Counted from the stretch's first letter, positions 26,272 to 35,537 are shown. The stretch: 36,777 nucleotides of DNA from Geodermatophilus sp. DF01-2 (GCF_004571065.1 NZ_SPQN01000045.1:1-36777); one strand, 5' to 3'. Made by a program: numbers and translations. The notes: generated by a model from the sequence alone, not told the origin.

Positions 26272-27516
26272 ATGCCGCTGCCCGCCCGCGCCCAGGTCGT
26301 CGTCGTCGGGGCCGGGCTCGCCGGGCTGTCCGCGGCCGTCCGGCTGCACGCCGCCGGCTGCGACGTGCACGTCGCCGAGGCCACCGGGCACGCCGGTGGC
26401 CGGCTGGCCACCGAGCGGGTCGACGGCTTCGTCGTCGACCGCGGCTTCCAGGTGCTGAACACCGGCTATCCCCGCGCCGCCGACCTCGACCTGGCGGGGC
26501 TCGACCTCGGCTGGTTCTGGCCAGGGGCGGTGGTCCGGGTCGACGGCCGCGCGCACCGGGTGGTCGATCCACGGCGCCGGCCGTCGGCGGCGATCGACAC
26601 GCTGCGCGCGCCCATCGGGTCGCCGCTGCGCAAGGCGGCCGTCGCCGCGTACTCCGCCCGGGCGGGCTACGCCCCGGTCGACCGGCTGCTGCGCGAACGC
26701 GAGACGAGCGCCGAGGAGCGGCTCCGGCGGGCCGGCGTGGACGAGGCGGCGCTGGAGCGCTTCTTCCGGCCCTTCCTCGCCGGGGTGCTGCTGGAGGACC
26801 GGCTGGAGACCTCCAGCCGGTACCTGGACCTGCTGTGGCGCAGCTTCGCGCGCGGGGCCATCGGCCTGCCCGCCGGGGGGATGCAGTCGGTGGGCGAACA
26901 GCTCGCGGCCCGGGTCGGCGTCGACCGGGTGCACCACGGCGTCCGGGTCACCGCCGTGAGCGGGGACGCGGTGGTCACCGAGGCCGGGCGCACCCGCGCG
27001 GACGCGGTCGTCGTGGCCACCGACCCGGATACCGCCACCACGCTGGTCCCCGGCCTCACCGCGTCAGCGCCCCGCCAGGTCACCACCCACCTGCACGTGC
27101 TGCCCGCGTCCCCGTCCGGGGAGCCACTGCTGGTCCTCGGCACGCCGGGCGGGCGCCTGGTCAACAGCGTCGTGCTGACCGACGCCCAGCCGGCCTACAG
27201 CCCCGACGGCCGGGCGCTGGTCGCCAGCTCCAGCCTGGCACCCACCCGGGAGGCCGACGTGCGCGCCGAGGTGGCCGCCCTGCACGACGTCGGCCCCGGC
27301 GACCTCGAGCACCTCACGTCGATCACCGTGCCGCGGGCCCAGCCGGCCGCCGTCCCGCCACTGCCCCTGCGCCGGCCGGTCGACCTGGGCGGCGGCCTCT
27401 ACGTCGCCGGCGACCACCGCGACACCCCGTCCATCCAGGGCGCCATGGCCAGCGGGGCGCGAGCCGCCCGTGCCGTGCTACGCGCCGTGCGCCCCGCCCA
27501 GCGAGGAGCCGACTGA
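26272..27516 (+). CDS. FAD-dependent oxidoreductase of the amine oxidase/phytoene desaturase-like group
   Basis: A 414-residue flavoprotein. The N-terminal dinucleotide fold is VVVVGAGLAGLSAAVRL (GAGLAG 13-18) with the acidic ADP-ribose ligand in VAEATGHAGGRLATE (GGR motif), then VDRGFQVLNTGYP, GLPAGGMQSVGEQLA, and the C-terminal FAD motif LYVAGDHRDTPSIQGAMASGARAA. This architecture is shared by protoporphyrinogen oxidase-like and carotenoid desaturase-like enzymes; substrate cannot be told. There are no carotenoid or haem genes nearby. The peptidase E gene starts 3 bases after its stop, so they share a transcript. Confidence 0.87.
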   Translation: MPLPARAQVVVVGAGLAGLSAAVRLHAAGCDVHVAEATGHAGGRLATERVDGFVVDRGFQVLNTGYPRAADLDLAGLDLGWFWPGAVVRVDGRAHRVVDPRRRPSAAIDTLRAPIGSPLRKAAVAAYSARAGYAPVDRLLRERETSAEERLRRAGVDEAALERFFRPFLAGVLLEDRLETSSRYLDLLWRSFARGAIGLPAGGMQSVGEQLAARVGVDRVHHGVRVTAVSGDAVVTEAGRTRADAVVVATDPDTATTLVPGLTASAPRQVTTHLHVLPASPSGEPLLVLGTPGGRLVNSVVLTDAQPAYSPDGRALVASSSLAPTREADVRAEVAALHDVGPGDLEHLTSITVPRAQPAAVPPLPLRRPVDLGGGLYVAGDHRDTPSIQGAMASGARAARAVLRAVRPAQRGAD

Positions 27517-27518
27517 CC

Positions 27519-28253
27519 GTGCCCGCCACCGCGCCGACCATCCTGGCCACCAGCATCGGCTTCGACTCCCGCCGTCGCGGCCCGTACGACTGGGCCCCGG
27601 GCCCGGTCTTCGACCTCGCGTTCGAGCTGGCGGGCGCGCCGCAGCGGCCGCGGCTGTGCTACCTGGGCACCGCCACCGGCGACGACCCGGTGCGGGTGGC
27701 CGGGGTCTACGGCGCCTTCGCCGGCAGCGGGGTGCAGGTCAGCCACCTGAGCCTCTTCCCGATGCCCACGGTGCCGGACGTGCGCGCGCACCTGCTGGCG
27801 CAGGACGTCGTCTGGGTCGGCGGCGGCAGCGTTGCGAACCTGCTCGCCGTGTGGCGGGTGCACGGCCTCGACGAGGTGTTCCGGGAGGTGTGGGAGGCCG
27901 GCGTCGTGCTGGGCGGGGTGTCGGCGGGGTCGCTGTGCTGGCACGCCGGCGGCACCACCGACTCCTACGGCCCGGACCTGCGCCCGGTCACCGATGGGCT
28001 GGCGCTGATCCCCACCTCGAACGGCGTCCACCACGACTCCGAGGAGCAGCGCCGCCCGCTCTACCATCGGCTCGTGGCCGAGGGCACGCTCCCGGGCGGC
28101 CACGCCACCGACGACGGCGTCGGGCTGGTGTACCGCGGCACCGAGCTGGTGGAGGCCGTGGCCGATCGGCCCGAGAAGGCCGCCTACCGGGTGGAGCCGG
28201 GCGCCGACGGCACCGCGGTGGAGTCCCGCATCGAGCCGCGCCGGCTGCGCTGA
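27519..28253 (+). CDS. Peptidase E (S51 family) / Ser-type glutamine amidotransferase-like protein
   Basis: A 244-residue protein with the class I amidotransferase-like fold and a serine nucleophile elbow GVSAGS (133-138, Ser135), preceded by VVWVGGGSVANLLAVWR and followed by SYGPDLRPVTDGLALIPTSNGVHHDSE. Family S51 enzymes cut Asp-X dipeptides; related members make or degrade cyanophycin-type products. GAGGAG lies 11 nt before the GTG start, inside the end of the FAD gene. Length is close to that of other S51 proteins. Function inferred from family only. Confidence 0.88.
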   Translation: MPATAPTILATSIGFDSRRRGPYDWAPGPVFDLAFELAGAPQRPRLCYLGTATGDDPVRVAGVYGAFAGSGVQVSHLSLFPMPTVPDVRAHLLAQDVVWVGGGSVANLLAVWRVHGLDEVFREVWEAGVVLGGVSAGSLCWHAGGTTDSYGPDLRPVTDGLALIPTSNGVHHDSEEQRRPLYHRLVAEGTLPGGHATDDGVGLVYRGTELVEAVADRPEKAAYRVEPGADGTAVESRIEPRRLR

Positions 28254-28262
28254 CCGGGGGCA

Positions 28263-28268
28263 TAGGCT
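28263..28268 (+). promoter_or_regulatory. -10 box (TAGGCT) for lipB, probably leaderless
   Basis: TAGGCT lies 6 nt before the GTG at 28275. It gives lipB its own promoter although peptidase E ends just upstream. Confidence 0.5.
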
Positions 28269-28274
28269 CGGGGC

Positions 28275-28922
28275 GTGGACGAGCTGCAGGTGATCCGGGC
28301 GGGTCTGGTCCCCTACGAGGAAGCCTGGGCGTGGCAACGTGAGCTGCACGGCCTGCGGGTGGCCGGCACCGGCCCGGACACCCTGCTGTTGTTGGAGCAC
28401 CCGCCGGTGTACACCGCGGGCAAGCGCACCGAGCCGCACGAACGCCCCTTGGACGGCACCCCGGTGATCGACGTCGACCGCGGCGGGAGGATCACCTGGC
28501 ACGGTCCCGGACAACTCGTCGGCTACCCGATCATCGCGCTGCCCAGCCCCGTCGACGTCGTCGCCTACGTCCGGCGGCTGGAGGGCGCGCTGATCGAGGT
28601 CTGCGCCGGCTTCGGGGTGGACGCCGGGCGGGTCGAGGGTCGCAGCGGCGTCTGGCTGCCTGCCGACGCACCCGGCCCGGACAGCCGATGGCGCCCCGAG
28701 CGCAAGATCGCCGCGATCGGCATCCGGGTCGCGCGCGGCGTGACGATGCACGGCTTCGCGCTCAATTGCGACCCCGACCTCGGCGCGTTCGGCGCGATCG
28801 TCCCGTGCGGCATCGCCGACGCCGGCGTCACCTCGCTGTCGGCCGAACTCGGCCGCGACGTGACCATCGCGGAGGCTCTCGAGCCGGTCGAGAAGGCGAT
28901 GCGCGCCGCCCTGACCGCCTGA
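28275..28922 (+). CDS. lipB: Octanoyltransferase
   Basis: A 215-residue enzyme that moves octanoate from acyl-carrier protein to the lipoyl Lys of E2 subunits and GcvH, the first step of lipoate synthesis. Motifs are [42 protein letters not shown] (catalytic Lys144) and [15 protein letters not shown] (catalytic Cys178). Length is normal. The partner lipA lies about 5.6 kb downstream, separated by leuS, an LLM oxidoreductase and a repeat protein, whereas in M. tuberculosis lipB and lipA are adjacent. Confidence 0.95.
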   Translation: MDELQVIRAGLVPYEEAWAWQRELHGLRVAGTGPDTLLLLEHPPVYTAGKRTEPHERPLDGTPVIDVDRGGRITWHGPGQLVGYPIIALPSPVDVVAYVRRLEGALIEVCAGFGVDAGRVEGRSGVWLPADAPGPDSRWRPERKIAAIGIRVARGVTMHGFALNCDPDLGAFGAIVPCGIADAGVTSLSAELGRDVTIAEALEPVEKAMRAALTA

Positions 28923-28940
28923 GCGACATGTCGTGACGAG

Positions 28941-29080
28941 TGGGGGCCGAAGGCTCCCGCGAGGATCGACGACAGGGCTCAGCGCGACACGGGGGCGGCA
29001 CCTGGCCGCGGTGTCGTCCGGTAGGACGACGGGGTCAGGCCCGCGGTGTCGTCCGGTGGGACGACGTGTCATCGCTCCTA
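28941..29080 (+). repeat. Family B intergenic element (copy B2, with a duplicated hairpin)
   Basis: Core GGCACCTGGCCGCG (28997-29010), then hairpin GTCGTCC-GGTA-GGACGAC (29013-29030) and a second hairpin GTCGTCC-GGTG-GGACGAC (29048-29065), then TGTCATCG. Compared with B1, GGCC/GGCC pairs have become GTCC/GGAC, a compensating change. It fills the gap between convergent lipB and leuS up to the leuS stop. Confidence 0.7.
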
Positions 29081-31984
29081 ACCGACGACGAAGTTGACCA
29101 GTCGGCCCGGGACGGCGACCACCCGGCGCACGGTCTTCCCGCCCAGGTGGCCGGCGACCTTGTCGTCGGCCCGGGCTGCGGCCTCCAGTGCGGCGGCGTC
29201 GGTGTCCGCCGGCACGGTGACCTGGGCCCGCACCTTGCCGTTGACCTGGACGGCGACCTGCACGGTGTCCTCCACCAGCCACTGCTCGTCGGCCTCCGGG
29301 AACGGCGCCCAGGCCAGGGAGTGCTCGTGCCCCAGCCGCGACCACAGCTCCTCGGCGATGTGCGGAGCCAGCGGCGCGACCATCAGCACCAGCGGCTCGG
29401 CCACCGACCTCGGCACCGGCCGGTCCGCGCCGTAGGCAGCGGTCAGGTGGTTGGTCAGCTCGGTGATCCGGGCGATCGCGATGTTGAACCGCAGCGTCGC
29501 CATCCCGTCCCGGACCCCGGCGATCGTCCGGTGCAGCGCCCGCAGCGTCTCCTCGGACGGCTCCAGACCGTCGGCCGCCCGCACCGCGCCGGTCTCCTCG
29601 TCGACGACCACCCGCCAGATGCGCTGCAGCAGCCGCTGCGAGCCGACGACGGCCTTGGTCTCCCACGGCCGCGACTGCTCCAGCGGCCCGGTCGACATCT
29701 CGTAGACCCGGAAGGTGTCGGCCCCGTACGCGCCGATCATCTCGTCCGGCGTCACCATGTTCTTCAGGCTCTTGCCGATCTTCCCGTACTCCCGGTTGAC
29801 CGGACTGCCCTCGTAGAAGAACCGGCCGTCCTTCTCCTCCACCTCGGCGGCGGGCACGTAGAAGCCGCGCTCGTCGGTGTAGGCGTAGGCGGAGATGTAG
29901 CCCTGGTTGACCAGCCGGCGGAACGGCTCCTCGCTGCTGACGTAACCCAGGTCGAACAGCACCTTGTGCCAGAACCGGGCGTACAGCAGGTGCAGCACCG
30001 CGTGCTCCACGCCCCCGACGTAGAGATCCACGCCGCCGACGTCGCCGTCCTCGCGCGGGCCCAGCCAGTAGCGCTCCAGCTCCGGGTCGACCATCTGCGT
30101 GTCGTCGCCGGGGTCGAGATAGCGCAGGTAGTACCAGCACGACCCGGCCCAGTTGGGCATCGTGTTGGTCTCGCGCCGGTACTTCTTCGGACCGTCGCCC
30201 AGGTCCAGCTCGACGGTCGTCCAGTCCGTCGCCCGGGACAGCGGCGGCTCGGGCACCGAGTCGGCGTCGTCGTCGGCGAACGTCTTGGGCGAGTAGTCGT
30301 CGACCTCGGGCAGCAGCACCGGCAGCATCGAGTCCGGGACGGCGACCGGCAGGTCGTGCTCGTCGTACAGGACCGGGAACGGCTCGCCCCAGTAGCGCTG
30401 CCGGCTGAACAGCCAGTCGCGCAGCTTGTAGGTGGTGGTCGCCTCGCCGTGCCCGTGTGCCACCAGCCAGTCGGCGACGGTGGCGATCGCGGTGGCCTTG
30501 TCCAGTCCGTCCAGCGAGATCTCGTCGTTGGCGGAGTTGATCATCGGGCCGGCGCCGGTGTACGCGCCGCCGTCCCAGTCGGCCGGCGGCTGCACCGTAC
30601 GGACGACGGGCAGCCCGAAGGCCTCGGCGAAATCCCAGTCGCGGGCGTCCTCGCCGGGCACCGCCATGATGGCGCCGGTGCCGTAGCCGGTCAGCACGTA
30701 GTCGGCGACGAACACCGGCAGCTCGCGGCCGTTGACCGGGTTGACCGCGGTGACGCCCAGCCAGACGCCGGTCTTCTCCCGTGCCTCGTTCTGCCGGTCG
30801 AGCTCCGACCGGCGCGACGCCTGCCGCTGGTAGGCCGCGACCGCCTCCCGCGGGGTCGCCGCTCCCCCGGTCCAGCGCGGGTCGGTCCCGTCCGGCCACA
30901 CCTCGGCGGTCAGCGTCCCGACCAGCGGGTGCTCGGGGGCCAGCACCATGTAGGTGGCGCCGAACAGGGTGTCCGGGCGCGTGGTGAAGACCTCGATGGT
31001 CTCGTCGCCGCAGCCGAAGCCGATCCGTGCACCCGTGGAGCGGCCGATCCAGTTGCGCTGCATCAGTTTCAGCGAGTCCGACCAGTCCAGCCGGTCCAGG
31101 TCGGCCAGCAGCCGGTCGGCGTAGGCGGTGATCCGCATCATCCACTGGGTCAGCGGACGCCGGAACACCGGGAAGTTGCCGCGCTCGGACCGGCCGTCGG
31201 GCGTCACCTCCTCGTTGGAGAGCACCGTGCCCAGGCCCGGGCACCAGTTCACCGGCGCCTGGTGCAGGTAGGCCAGCCGGTGCGCGTCGACGACCTTCCG
31301 CTTCTCGACGTCGTCCAACGACACCCACGGGCGACCCGAGGGGTTGGTGCCGGCGGCCGGCTCCCGCGTGCCGGCGTCCAGCTCGGCGACCAGCTCCTCG
31401 ATCCGCCGCGCCTTCCCCGCGGACTCGTCGAACCAGGAGCCGAAGATCTGCAGGAAGATCCACTGGGTCCACCTGTAGTAGCCCGGGTCGATCGTGGCGA
31501 AGCTGCGGCGGTCGTCGTGGTCGACGCCCAGCCGCCGCAGCTGCGCCTTGATGGCGGCGATGTTGGCCTCGGTCGTGATCCGGGGGTGCTGCCCGGTCTG
31601 GACGGCGTACTGCTCGGCGGGCAGGCCGAAGGCGTCGTAGCCCATGGGGTGCAGCACGTTGGCGCCGTCCATGCGGCGGAACCGGCTGGTGACGTCCGTG
31701 CCCAGGTAGCCCAGGGGGTGGCCGACGTGCAGGCCGGCGCCCGACGGGTACGGAAACATGTCCATCACGAAGTACTTGGGCCGATCGGCGACCCGCTCGA
31801 AGCCTTCGGAGAGGCGACCGGCCGGGTTCGGGGTGTGGAACGTCCCCTCGGCCTCCCAGCGGTCCTGCCACGCGAGCTCGATCCGCTGCGCCAGCGCCGG
31901 GGTGTACCGGTGCGGGGGGACGCCCTCGTCCGTGGCGGGGCCGGTCGCCTGCTCGACGCTCGGCTGGTCGGCCGTCTGGCTCAT
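29078..31984 (-). CDS. leuS: Leucyl-tRNA synthetase
   Basis: A 968-residue class Ia synthetase that charges tRNA-Leu. The HIGH motif appears as HVGH (86-89) in [18 protein letters not shown], and KMSKS as KIGKS (735-739) in GKIGKSLKN. An editing domain, the catalytic core with [11 protein letters not shown] and [11 protein letters not shown], and the C-terminal [14 protein letters not shown] are all present. Length is usual for actinobacterial LeuS. AGGAG lies 8 nt before the ATG. About 130 bp of leader upstream contains a three-leucine leader peptide and an intrinsic terminator, so it is very probably controlled by attenuation responding to Leu-tRNA supply. Confidence 0.97.
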   Translation of the reverse strand: MSQTADQPSVEQATGPATDEGVPPHRYTPALAQRIELAWQDRWEAEGTFHTPNPAGRLSEGFERVADRPKYFVMDMFPYPSGAGLHVGHPLGYLGTDVTSRFRRMDGANVLHPMGYDAFGLPAEQYAVQTGQHPRITTEANIAAIKAQLRRLGVDHDDRRSFATIDPGYYRWTQWIFLQIFGSWFDESAGKARRIEELVAELDAGTREPAAGTNPSGRPWVSLDDVEKRKVVDAHRLAYLHQAPVNWCPGLGTVLSNEEVTPDGRSERGNFPVFRRPLTQWMMRITAYADRLLADLDRLDWSDSLKLMQRNWIGRSTGARIGFGCGDETIEVFTTRPDTLFGATYMVLAPEHPLVGTLTAEVWPDGTDPRWTGGAATPREAVAAYQRQASRRSELDRQNEAREKTGVWLGVTAVNPVNGRELPVFVADYVLTGYGTGAIMAVPGEDARDWDFAEAFGLPVVRTVQPPADWDGGAYTGAGPMINSANDEISLDGLDKATAIATVADWLVAHGHGEATTTYKLRDWLFSRQRYWGEPFPVLYDEHDLPVAVPDSMLPVLLPEVDDYSPKTFADDDADSVPEPPLSRATDWTTVELDLGDGPKKYRRETNTMPNWAGSCWYYLRYLDPGDDTQMVDPELERYWLGPREDGDVGGVDLYVGGVEHAVLHLLYARFWHKVLFDLGYVSSEEPFRRLVNQGYISAYAYTDERGFYVPAAEVEEKDGRFFYEGSPVNREYGKIGKSLKNMVTPDEMIGAYGADTFRVYEMSTGPLEQSRPWETKAVVGSQRLLQRIWRVVVDEETGAVRAADGLEPSEETLRALHRTIAGVRDGMATLRFNIAIARITELTNHLTAAYGADRPVPRSVAEPLVLMVAPLAPHIAEELWSRLGHEHSLAWAPFPEADEQWLVEDTVQVAVQVNGKVRAQVTVPADTDAAALEAAARADDKVAGHLGGKTVRRVVAVPGRLVNFVVG

Positions 31985-32032
31985 CGTCGGTGCTCCTGGG
32001 TCCTCGAGGTGCTCGTGCCGGTGGCGGACATC

Positions 32033-32057
32033 AAAAAACCCCTCACGCAGGAGGGGT
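32033..32057 (-). terminator. Intrinsic terminator in the leuS leader (attenuator)
   Basis: On the minus strand ACCCCTC pairs with GAGGGGT across a 6-nt loop and runs into six T residues (plus-strand A33-A38 of 320xx). A T-run of this kind is rare in such GC-rich DNA. It lies about 50 bp before the leuS ATG and after the leader peptide stop. Confidence 0.8.
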
Positions 32058-32058
32058 C

Positions 32059-32093
32059 GCCGTGCTGCCTGGAGGTCTAGCGGTCAGCACGGC
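32059..32093 (-). promoter_or_regulatory. Leader stem 1:2 of the leuS attenuator
   Basis: GCCGTGCTG (minus, 32093-32085), which spans the end of the leader peptide ORF, pairs perfectly over 9 bp with CAGCACGGC (32067-32059). A competing antiterminator can be drawn between CCTC-CAG-GCAG, in the loop and right arm of this stem, and CTGC-GT-GAGG in the terminator. Confidence 0.6.
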
Positions 32094-32119
32094 CGGGCAA
32101 GGAGAAGCCGCCTGGTCAC
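32084..32119 (-). CDS. Leucine-rich leader peptide of leuS
   Basis: An 11-codon ORF reading VTRRLLLARPC followed by TGA. The three consecutive Leu codons are CTT, CTC and CTT; CTT is a rare codon in this GC-rich genome, which would sharpen stalling. A TAGGCT box ends 7 nt before the GTG, so the message probably begins at this start codon and is translated leaderless. A ribosome stalled on codons 5-7 would cover the left arm of the 9-bp stem just downstream. The peptide itself is not expected to have any function. Confidence 0.75.
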   Translation of the reverse strand: MTRRLLLARPC

Positions 32120-32126
32120 GCCCTCG

Positions 32127-32132
32127 AGCCTA
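32127..32132 (-). promoter_or_regulatory. -10 box (TAGGCT) for the leuS leader transcript
   Basis: Minus-strand TAGGCT, 7 nt before the leader-peptide GTG at 32119. Confidence 0.5.
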
Positions 32133-32176
32133 CCGCGCGGCAGCCCCGCCCCGTGGCAGCCGCTGTACCCGCTGCG

Positions 32177-33106
32177 TCAGCCCAGCTGGGGCGCCACCTC
32201 GGCGGCGACCAGGTCCAGGTGGTCGAGGTCGGCCAGGTCCAGCACCTGCAGATACGCCCGGGCCGCCCCTGCCGCCTCGTAGCGGCCCAGGACGTCGACC
32301 ACCTCGGCGGGGGTGCCGGCGGCACCGTTGGCCCGCAGGTCGTCGACGTCCCGCCCGATCGCCGCCGCGCGGCGCGCCAGCTCGGCCTCGTCGCGGCCGA
32401 CGCAGAGCACCAGCGCGGAGCTGAACACCATGGACGCCGGGTCGCGGCCGGCGTCGTCACAGGCCGCGCGCACGCGGTCGAACAGCTCGGCGTTCTCCTC
32501 GACCGGGGAGAAGGGCACGTTGAACTCGGCGGCGTGGCGGGCCGCCAGGGCCGGCGTCCGCCGCTTCCCGCGGCCGCCGACGATGATCGGCACGCCGCCG
32601 GGCTGCACGGGCTTGGGCAGCGCCGGCGAGTCGCTGAGCCGGTAGTGCTGCCCAGCGTGGTCGAAGGTCTGCCCCACCGGCGTCGACCACAGCCCGCTGA
32701 CCACCTCGAGCTGCTCCTCGTACCGGTCGAAGCGCTCGCCGAGCGAGGGGAACGGGATGCCGTAGGCGGTGTGCTCGGCCTCGTACCAGCCCGACCCGAT
32801 GCCCAGCTCCACCCGCCCGCCGCTCATCTGGTCGACCTGCGCCACCGAGATCGCCAGCGGGCCGGGCAGCCGGAACGTGGCCGCCGACATCAGCGTGCCC
32901 AGCCGGATGCGGCTGGTCTCGCGAGCCAGCCCGCCCAGGGTCACCCAGGCGTCGGTCGGCCCGGGCAGGCCGTCGCCGCCCATCGTCAGGTAGTGGTCGG
33001 AGCGGAAGAAGGCGTCGAAGCCGGTCTCCTCGGTCCGCCGCGCGACGGCCAGCAGGTCGTCGTAGGTGGCGCCCTGCTGCGGTTCGGTGAAGATGCGTAG
33101 CTGCAC
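32177..33106 (-). CDS. LLM-class F420-dependent oxidoreductase
   Basis: A 309-residue TIM-barrel protein of the luciferase-like monooxygenase superfamily. N-terminal LRIFTEPQQGATYDDLLAVARRTEETGFDAFFRSDHYLT, ISVAQVDQMSGGRVELGIGSGWYEAEH and PIIVGGRGKRRTPALAARHAAEFN are characteristic of the actinobacterial group that uses coenzyme F420 rather than FMN. The substrate cannot be inferred. Start GTG 33106 with a TAGCGT box 6 nt upstream. It lies upstream of leuS on the same strand, but leuS has its own promoter. Divergent from the repeat-protein gene at 33224. Confidence 0.9.
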   Translation of the reverse strand: MQLRIFTEPQQGATYDDLLAVARRTEETGFDAFFRSDHYLTMGGDGLPGPTDAWVTLGGLARETSRIRLGTLMSAATFRLPGPLAISVAQVDQMSGGRVELGIGSGWYEAEHTAYGIPFPSLGERFDRYEEQLEVVSGLWSTPVGQTFDHAGQHYRLSDSPALPKPVQPGGVPIIVGGRGKRRTPALAARHAAEFNVPFSPVEENAELFDRVRAACDDAGRDPASMVFSSALVLCVGRDEAELARRAAAIGRDVDDLRANGAAGTPAEVVDVLGRYEAAGAARAYLQVLDLADLDHLDLVAAEVAPQLG

Positions 33107-33112
33107 CCGCCG

Positions 33113-33118
33113 ACGCTA
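33113..33118 (-). promoter_or_regulatory. -10 box (TAGCGT) for the LLM oxidoreductase gene, probably leaderless
   Basis: Minus-strand TAGCGT, 6 nt before the GTG at 33106. Confidence 0.45.
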
Positions 33119-33223
33119 TCCAGCGCGGTCCGGGACCGCCGTCCGGGCGTGGGTACTCGGGGTGTGCCGTCCGCGGCGAGCGGGCAGGATGGCCGCCGAC
33201 ACGATCAACCGGAGGTGCATCCC

Positions 33224-34453
33224 GTGTTCCGCAAGAAGACGCACGGCCAGATCATCGGCGAGGAGTTGCAGGAGGGCCTCGTCCACATCGGGACGGCGGT
33301 GGCGGAGGCCCGGCGGGCGGCGGCGGAACAGCTCGTACCGCGGGTGGAGGCCGCCCGTGAGGCGACCGGTCCAGCGCTGGACGCCGCGAAGGGTGCGGTC
33401 GTGCCCAAGGTGGCCGCCGCGGTCGCCGTGGCCGCGCCCGCCGTCGAGGCCGCCCGCGACGCGCTCAGCCCCCGCGTGGACGCCGCCCGCGACGCCCTCG
33501 GCCCGCGGATGGATGCCGCCCGCGACGCCCTCGGCCCCCGCTTCGAGGCGGCCCGTGACGCCGCCGCACCCCACGTCGCCTCGGCGCTGATCGCCGCCCA
33601 GACCGCGGCCACCCGCGCTGCCACCGACCTCGGCCCCCGGGTGGAGGCAGCGCGCGACGCGGCCCAGAAGAGCCTGGAGAAGGACGTCGTCCCCCGGCTC
33701 ACCGCCGCCCAGGCCGCGACGCTGGCCTACGCCGCACCGAAGGTGCTCGCCGCCCGCGAGGCGGTCACGCCGGCGCTGGAGAACACCCGCGAGTCGCTGG
33801 CTGCGGGACTGCTCACCGCGCGCGACGAGCTCGAGCTGCGCCGCCTGGAGCTCACCGCCAGCACGGGCAAGGCCCGCAAGCAAGCGGTGAAGAAGCGCCG
33901 CGAGCTGGAGAAGAAGGCCGCGAAGAAGGCGGCCAAGGCCGGCAAGAACGTGAAGCGGAGGGCGAGGGTCGAGCCCGAGCCGCGGCGGTGGCCGTGGCTG
34001 ATCGCCGTCCTCGGCATCGCCGCCGTCGTGGCGGTGGTGCTGCGCCGCCGCGGCGGCTCCGACGACCTGTGGACCCCCGCCGCCACGGGGGACGGCCCCG
34101 TGCCCAGCTACCGAGAGGACCCCGTGCCCAGTTCACCGAGCAACTCCGGCAAGACCGTCTCCTCCGCCCAGGCCTCGCCGGGCGACGCGACCCCGCCCGA
34201 CACCGACCTCGGCGAGCAGCCCCAGCAGCTCGCCTACGGTGACGCCGAGAACGCCGCCACGCCGGGAACGGCGACGGGGCCGGCCACCGTCGACCCCACC
34301 CCGACCGCCGGTCCGGCAGGTGCCACCGAGGGGCTCGGTGGCGTCGACCCGACGACCGACGCCACCAACGACACCGACACCGCGCGCGGTGAGGCGGGCA
34401 CCCCGCTGGCCGACCGCGGTCAGGAGCCCGAGGGCGGCGCCTCGCGCCGCTGA
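33224..34453 (+). CDS. Apolipoprotein-like amphipathic repeat protein with one membrane helix
   Basis: A 409-residue protein. Residues about 25-190 are Ala-rich amphipathic helix with clear 11-residue repeats: [11 protein letters not shown] (74-84), [11 protein letters not shown] (85-95), [11 protein letters not shown] (96-106), [11 protein letters not shown] (107-117), and looser copies after. This is the periodicity of apolipoprotein and perilipin-type lipid-surface helices. A Lys/Ala-rich stretch ([26 protein letters not shown]) precedes a single helix (about 256-276, [16 protein letters not shown]), then a long acidic Thr/Pro/Gly-rich tail that looks disordered. GGAGG is 8 nt before GTG 33224. 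I infer a membrane-surface organiser; no enzymatic motif is seen. A perfect 38-bp palindrome terminates it. Confidence 0.83.
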   Translation: MFRKKTHGQIIGEELQEGLVHIGTAVAEARRAAAEQLVPRVEAAREATGPALDAAKGAVVPKVAAAVAVAAPAVEAARDALSPRVDAARDALGPRMDAARDALGPRFEAARDAAAPHVASALIAAQTAATRAATDLGPRVEAARDAAQKSLEKDVVPRLTAAQAATLAYAAPKVLAAREAVTPALENTRESLAAGLLTARDELELRRLELTASTGKARKQAVKKRRELEKKAAKKAAKAGKNVKRRARVEPEPRRWPWLIAVLGIAAVVAVVLRRRGGSDDLWTPAATGDGPVPSYREDPVPSSPSNSGKTVSSAQASPGDATPPDTDLGEQPQQLAYGDAENAATPGTATGPATVDPTPTAGPAGATEGLGGVDPTTDATNDTDTARGEAGTPLADRGQEPEGGASRR

Positions 34454-34461
34454 GTCCCGGG

Positions 34462-34499
34462 ACGCACGGGGCCCCCGCCGCGGCGGGGGCCCCGTGCGT
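34462..34499. terminator. Perfect 19+19 bp palindrome, terminator
   Basis: 34462-34480 and 34481-34499 are exact reverse complements with no spacer, centred on GCCGCGGC. It starts 9 bp after the repeat-protein stop and ends 7 bp before the lipA -10 box. Confidence 0.85.
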
Positions 34500-34506
34500 T
34501 CGGGAG

Positions 34507-34512
34507 TACCGT
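34507..34512 (+). promoter_or_regulatory. -10 box (TACCGT) for lipA, probably leaderless
   Basis: TACCGT lies 8 nt before the ATG at 34521; no ribosome-binding site is visible. Confidence 0.4.
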
Positions 34513-34520
34513 GGGCGATC

Positions 34521-35495
34521 ATGAGTGAGACGGTGGCCCCGACCCCCTCCTCGGACACTCCGATGGCTCCCGGCGGCCGCAAGCTGCTGCGCCTGGAGGT
34601 CCGCAACAGTCAGGTCCCCATCGAGCGCAAGCCGGAGTGGATCAAGACCCGGCTCAAGACCGGCCCGGAGTACACCGAGCTGAAGTCCCTGGTCCGCCGC
34701 GAGGGTCTGCACACCGTCTGCGAAGAGGCCGGCTGTCCCAACATCTACGAGTGCTGGGAGGACCGCGAGGCCACCTTCCTCATCGGCGGGGACCAGTGCA
34801 CCCGGCGGTGCGACTTCTGCCAGATCGACACCGGCAAGCCCGCCGCGTTCGACGCCGACGAGCCACGCCGCGTCGCCGAGAGCGTCGCGACCATGCAGCT
34901 GAAGTACGCCACCGTCACCGGCGTCGCCCGTGACGACCTGCCCGACGGCGGGGCCTGGCTCTACGCCGAGACCGTCCGGCAGATCCACGCCGCCGTCCCC
35001 GGCTGCGGGGTCGAGCTGCTCATCCCGGACTTCAACGCCGATCCCGACCAGCTCGCCGAGGTCTTCTCCTCCCGGCCCGAGGTGCTGGCCCACAACGTGG
35101 AGACCGTGCCCCGCATCTTCAAGCGGATCCGGCCCGGCTTCCGCTTCGAGCGCTCCCTGTCGGTGCTCACCGCCGCCCGCGAGGCCGGGCTGGTCACCAA
35201 GTCCAACCTCATCCTGGGCATGGGCGAAGAGCCGCACGAGGTCGTCGAGACGATGCAGGCGCTGCACGACGCCGGCTGCGACCTGCTCACCATCACCCAG
35301 TACCTGCGCCCCTCGCCGCGGCACCACCCCGTCGTCCGCTGGGTGAAGCCGGACGAGTTCGTCGGGTTCCAGCGGACGGCGGAGGAGATCGGCTTCCCCG
35401 GGGTGCTCGCCGGACCGCTCGTGCGCAGTTCCTACCGGGCCGGCCGGCTCTACCAGCAGGCCGCCGAGGCCCGCGGGCTGACCCGCTCGATCTGA
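34521..35495 (+). CDS. lipA: Lipoyl synthase
   Basis: A 324-residue radical SAM enzyme that inserts two sulfurs into protein-bound octanoyl groups. The auxiliary [4Fe-4S] ligands are in [12 protein letters not shown] (C67, C72, C78), the radical SAM cluster in CTRRCDFC (C93, C97, C100), and the auxiliary cluster Ser ligand in RSSYRAG (302-308). All are intact. It completes the lipoyl group started by LipB and so activates the E2 protein encoded in this window and GcvH. ErpA-type carriers are known to support LipA in other bacteria, and one is present at 12230. Confidence 0.96.
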   Translation: MSETVAPTPSSDTPMAPGGRKLLRLEVRNSQVPIERKPEWIKTRLKTGPEYTELKSLVRREGLHTVCEEAGCPNIYECWEDREATFLIGGDQCTRRCDFCQIDTGKPAAFDADEPRRVAESVATMQLKYATVTGVARDDLPDGGAWLYAETVRQIHAAVPGCGVELLIPDFNADPDQLAEVFSSRPEVLAHNVETVPRIFKRIRPGFRFERSLSVLTAAREAGLVTKSNLILGMGEEPHEVVETMQALHDAGCDLLTITQYLRPSPRHHPVVRWVKPDEFVGFQRTAEEIGFPGVLAGPLVRSSYRAGRLYQQAAEARGLTRSI

Positions 35496-35537
35496 GCGCC
35501 GCCGCGGCCGGTCCGCCGGAACCGACCGGCGGCCCTC

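Noticed and set aside
27399-31871. Very long minus-strand open frame (~1490 codons) across lipB, peptidase E and leuS
   Set aside because: It is a shadow in the wrong frame, Arg/Gly/Ala-rich low complexity, and overlaps well-supported genes throughout. Similar long frames at 7371-9749, 9638-12181, 16869-20228 (beyond gcvT), 19718-23503 (beyond the small conserved gene) and 28940-32080 were rejected for the same reason.
31985-32132. T-box riboswitch upstream of leuS
   Set aside because: The leader is only about 135 nt, and a short ORF with three Leu codons explains the terminator better than a T-box, whose specifier loop and conserved T-box sequence I do not see.
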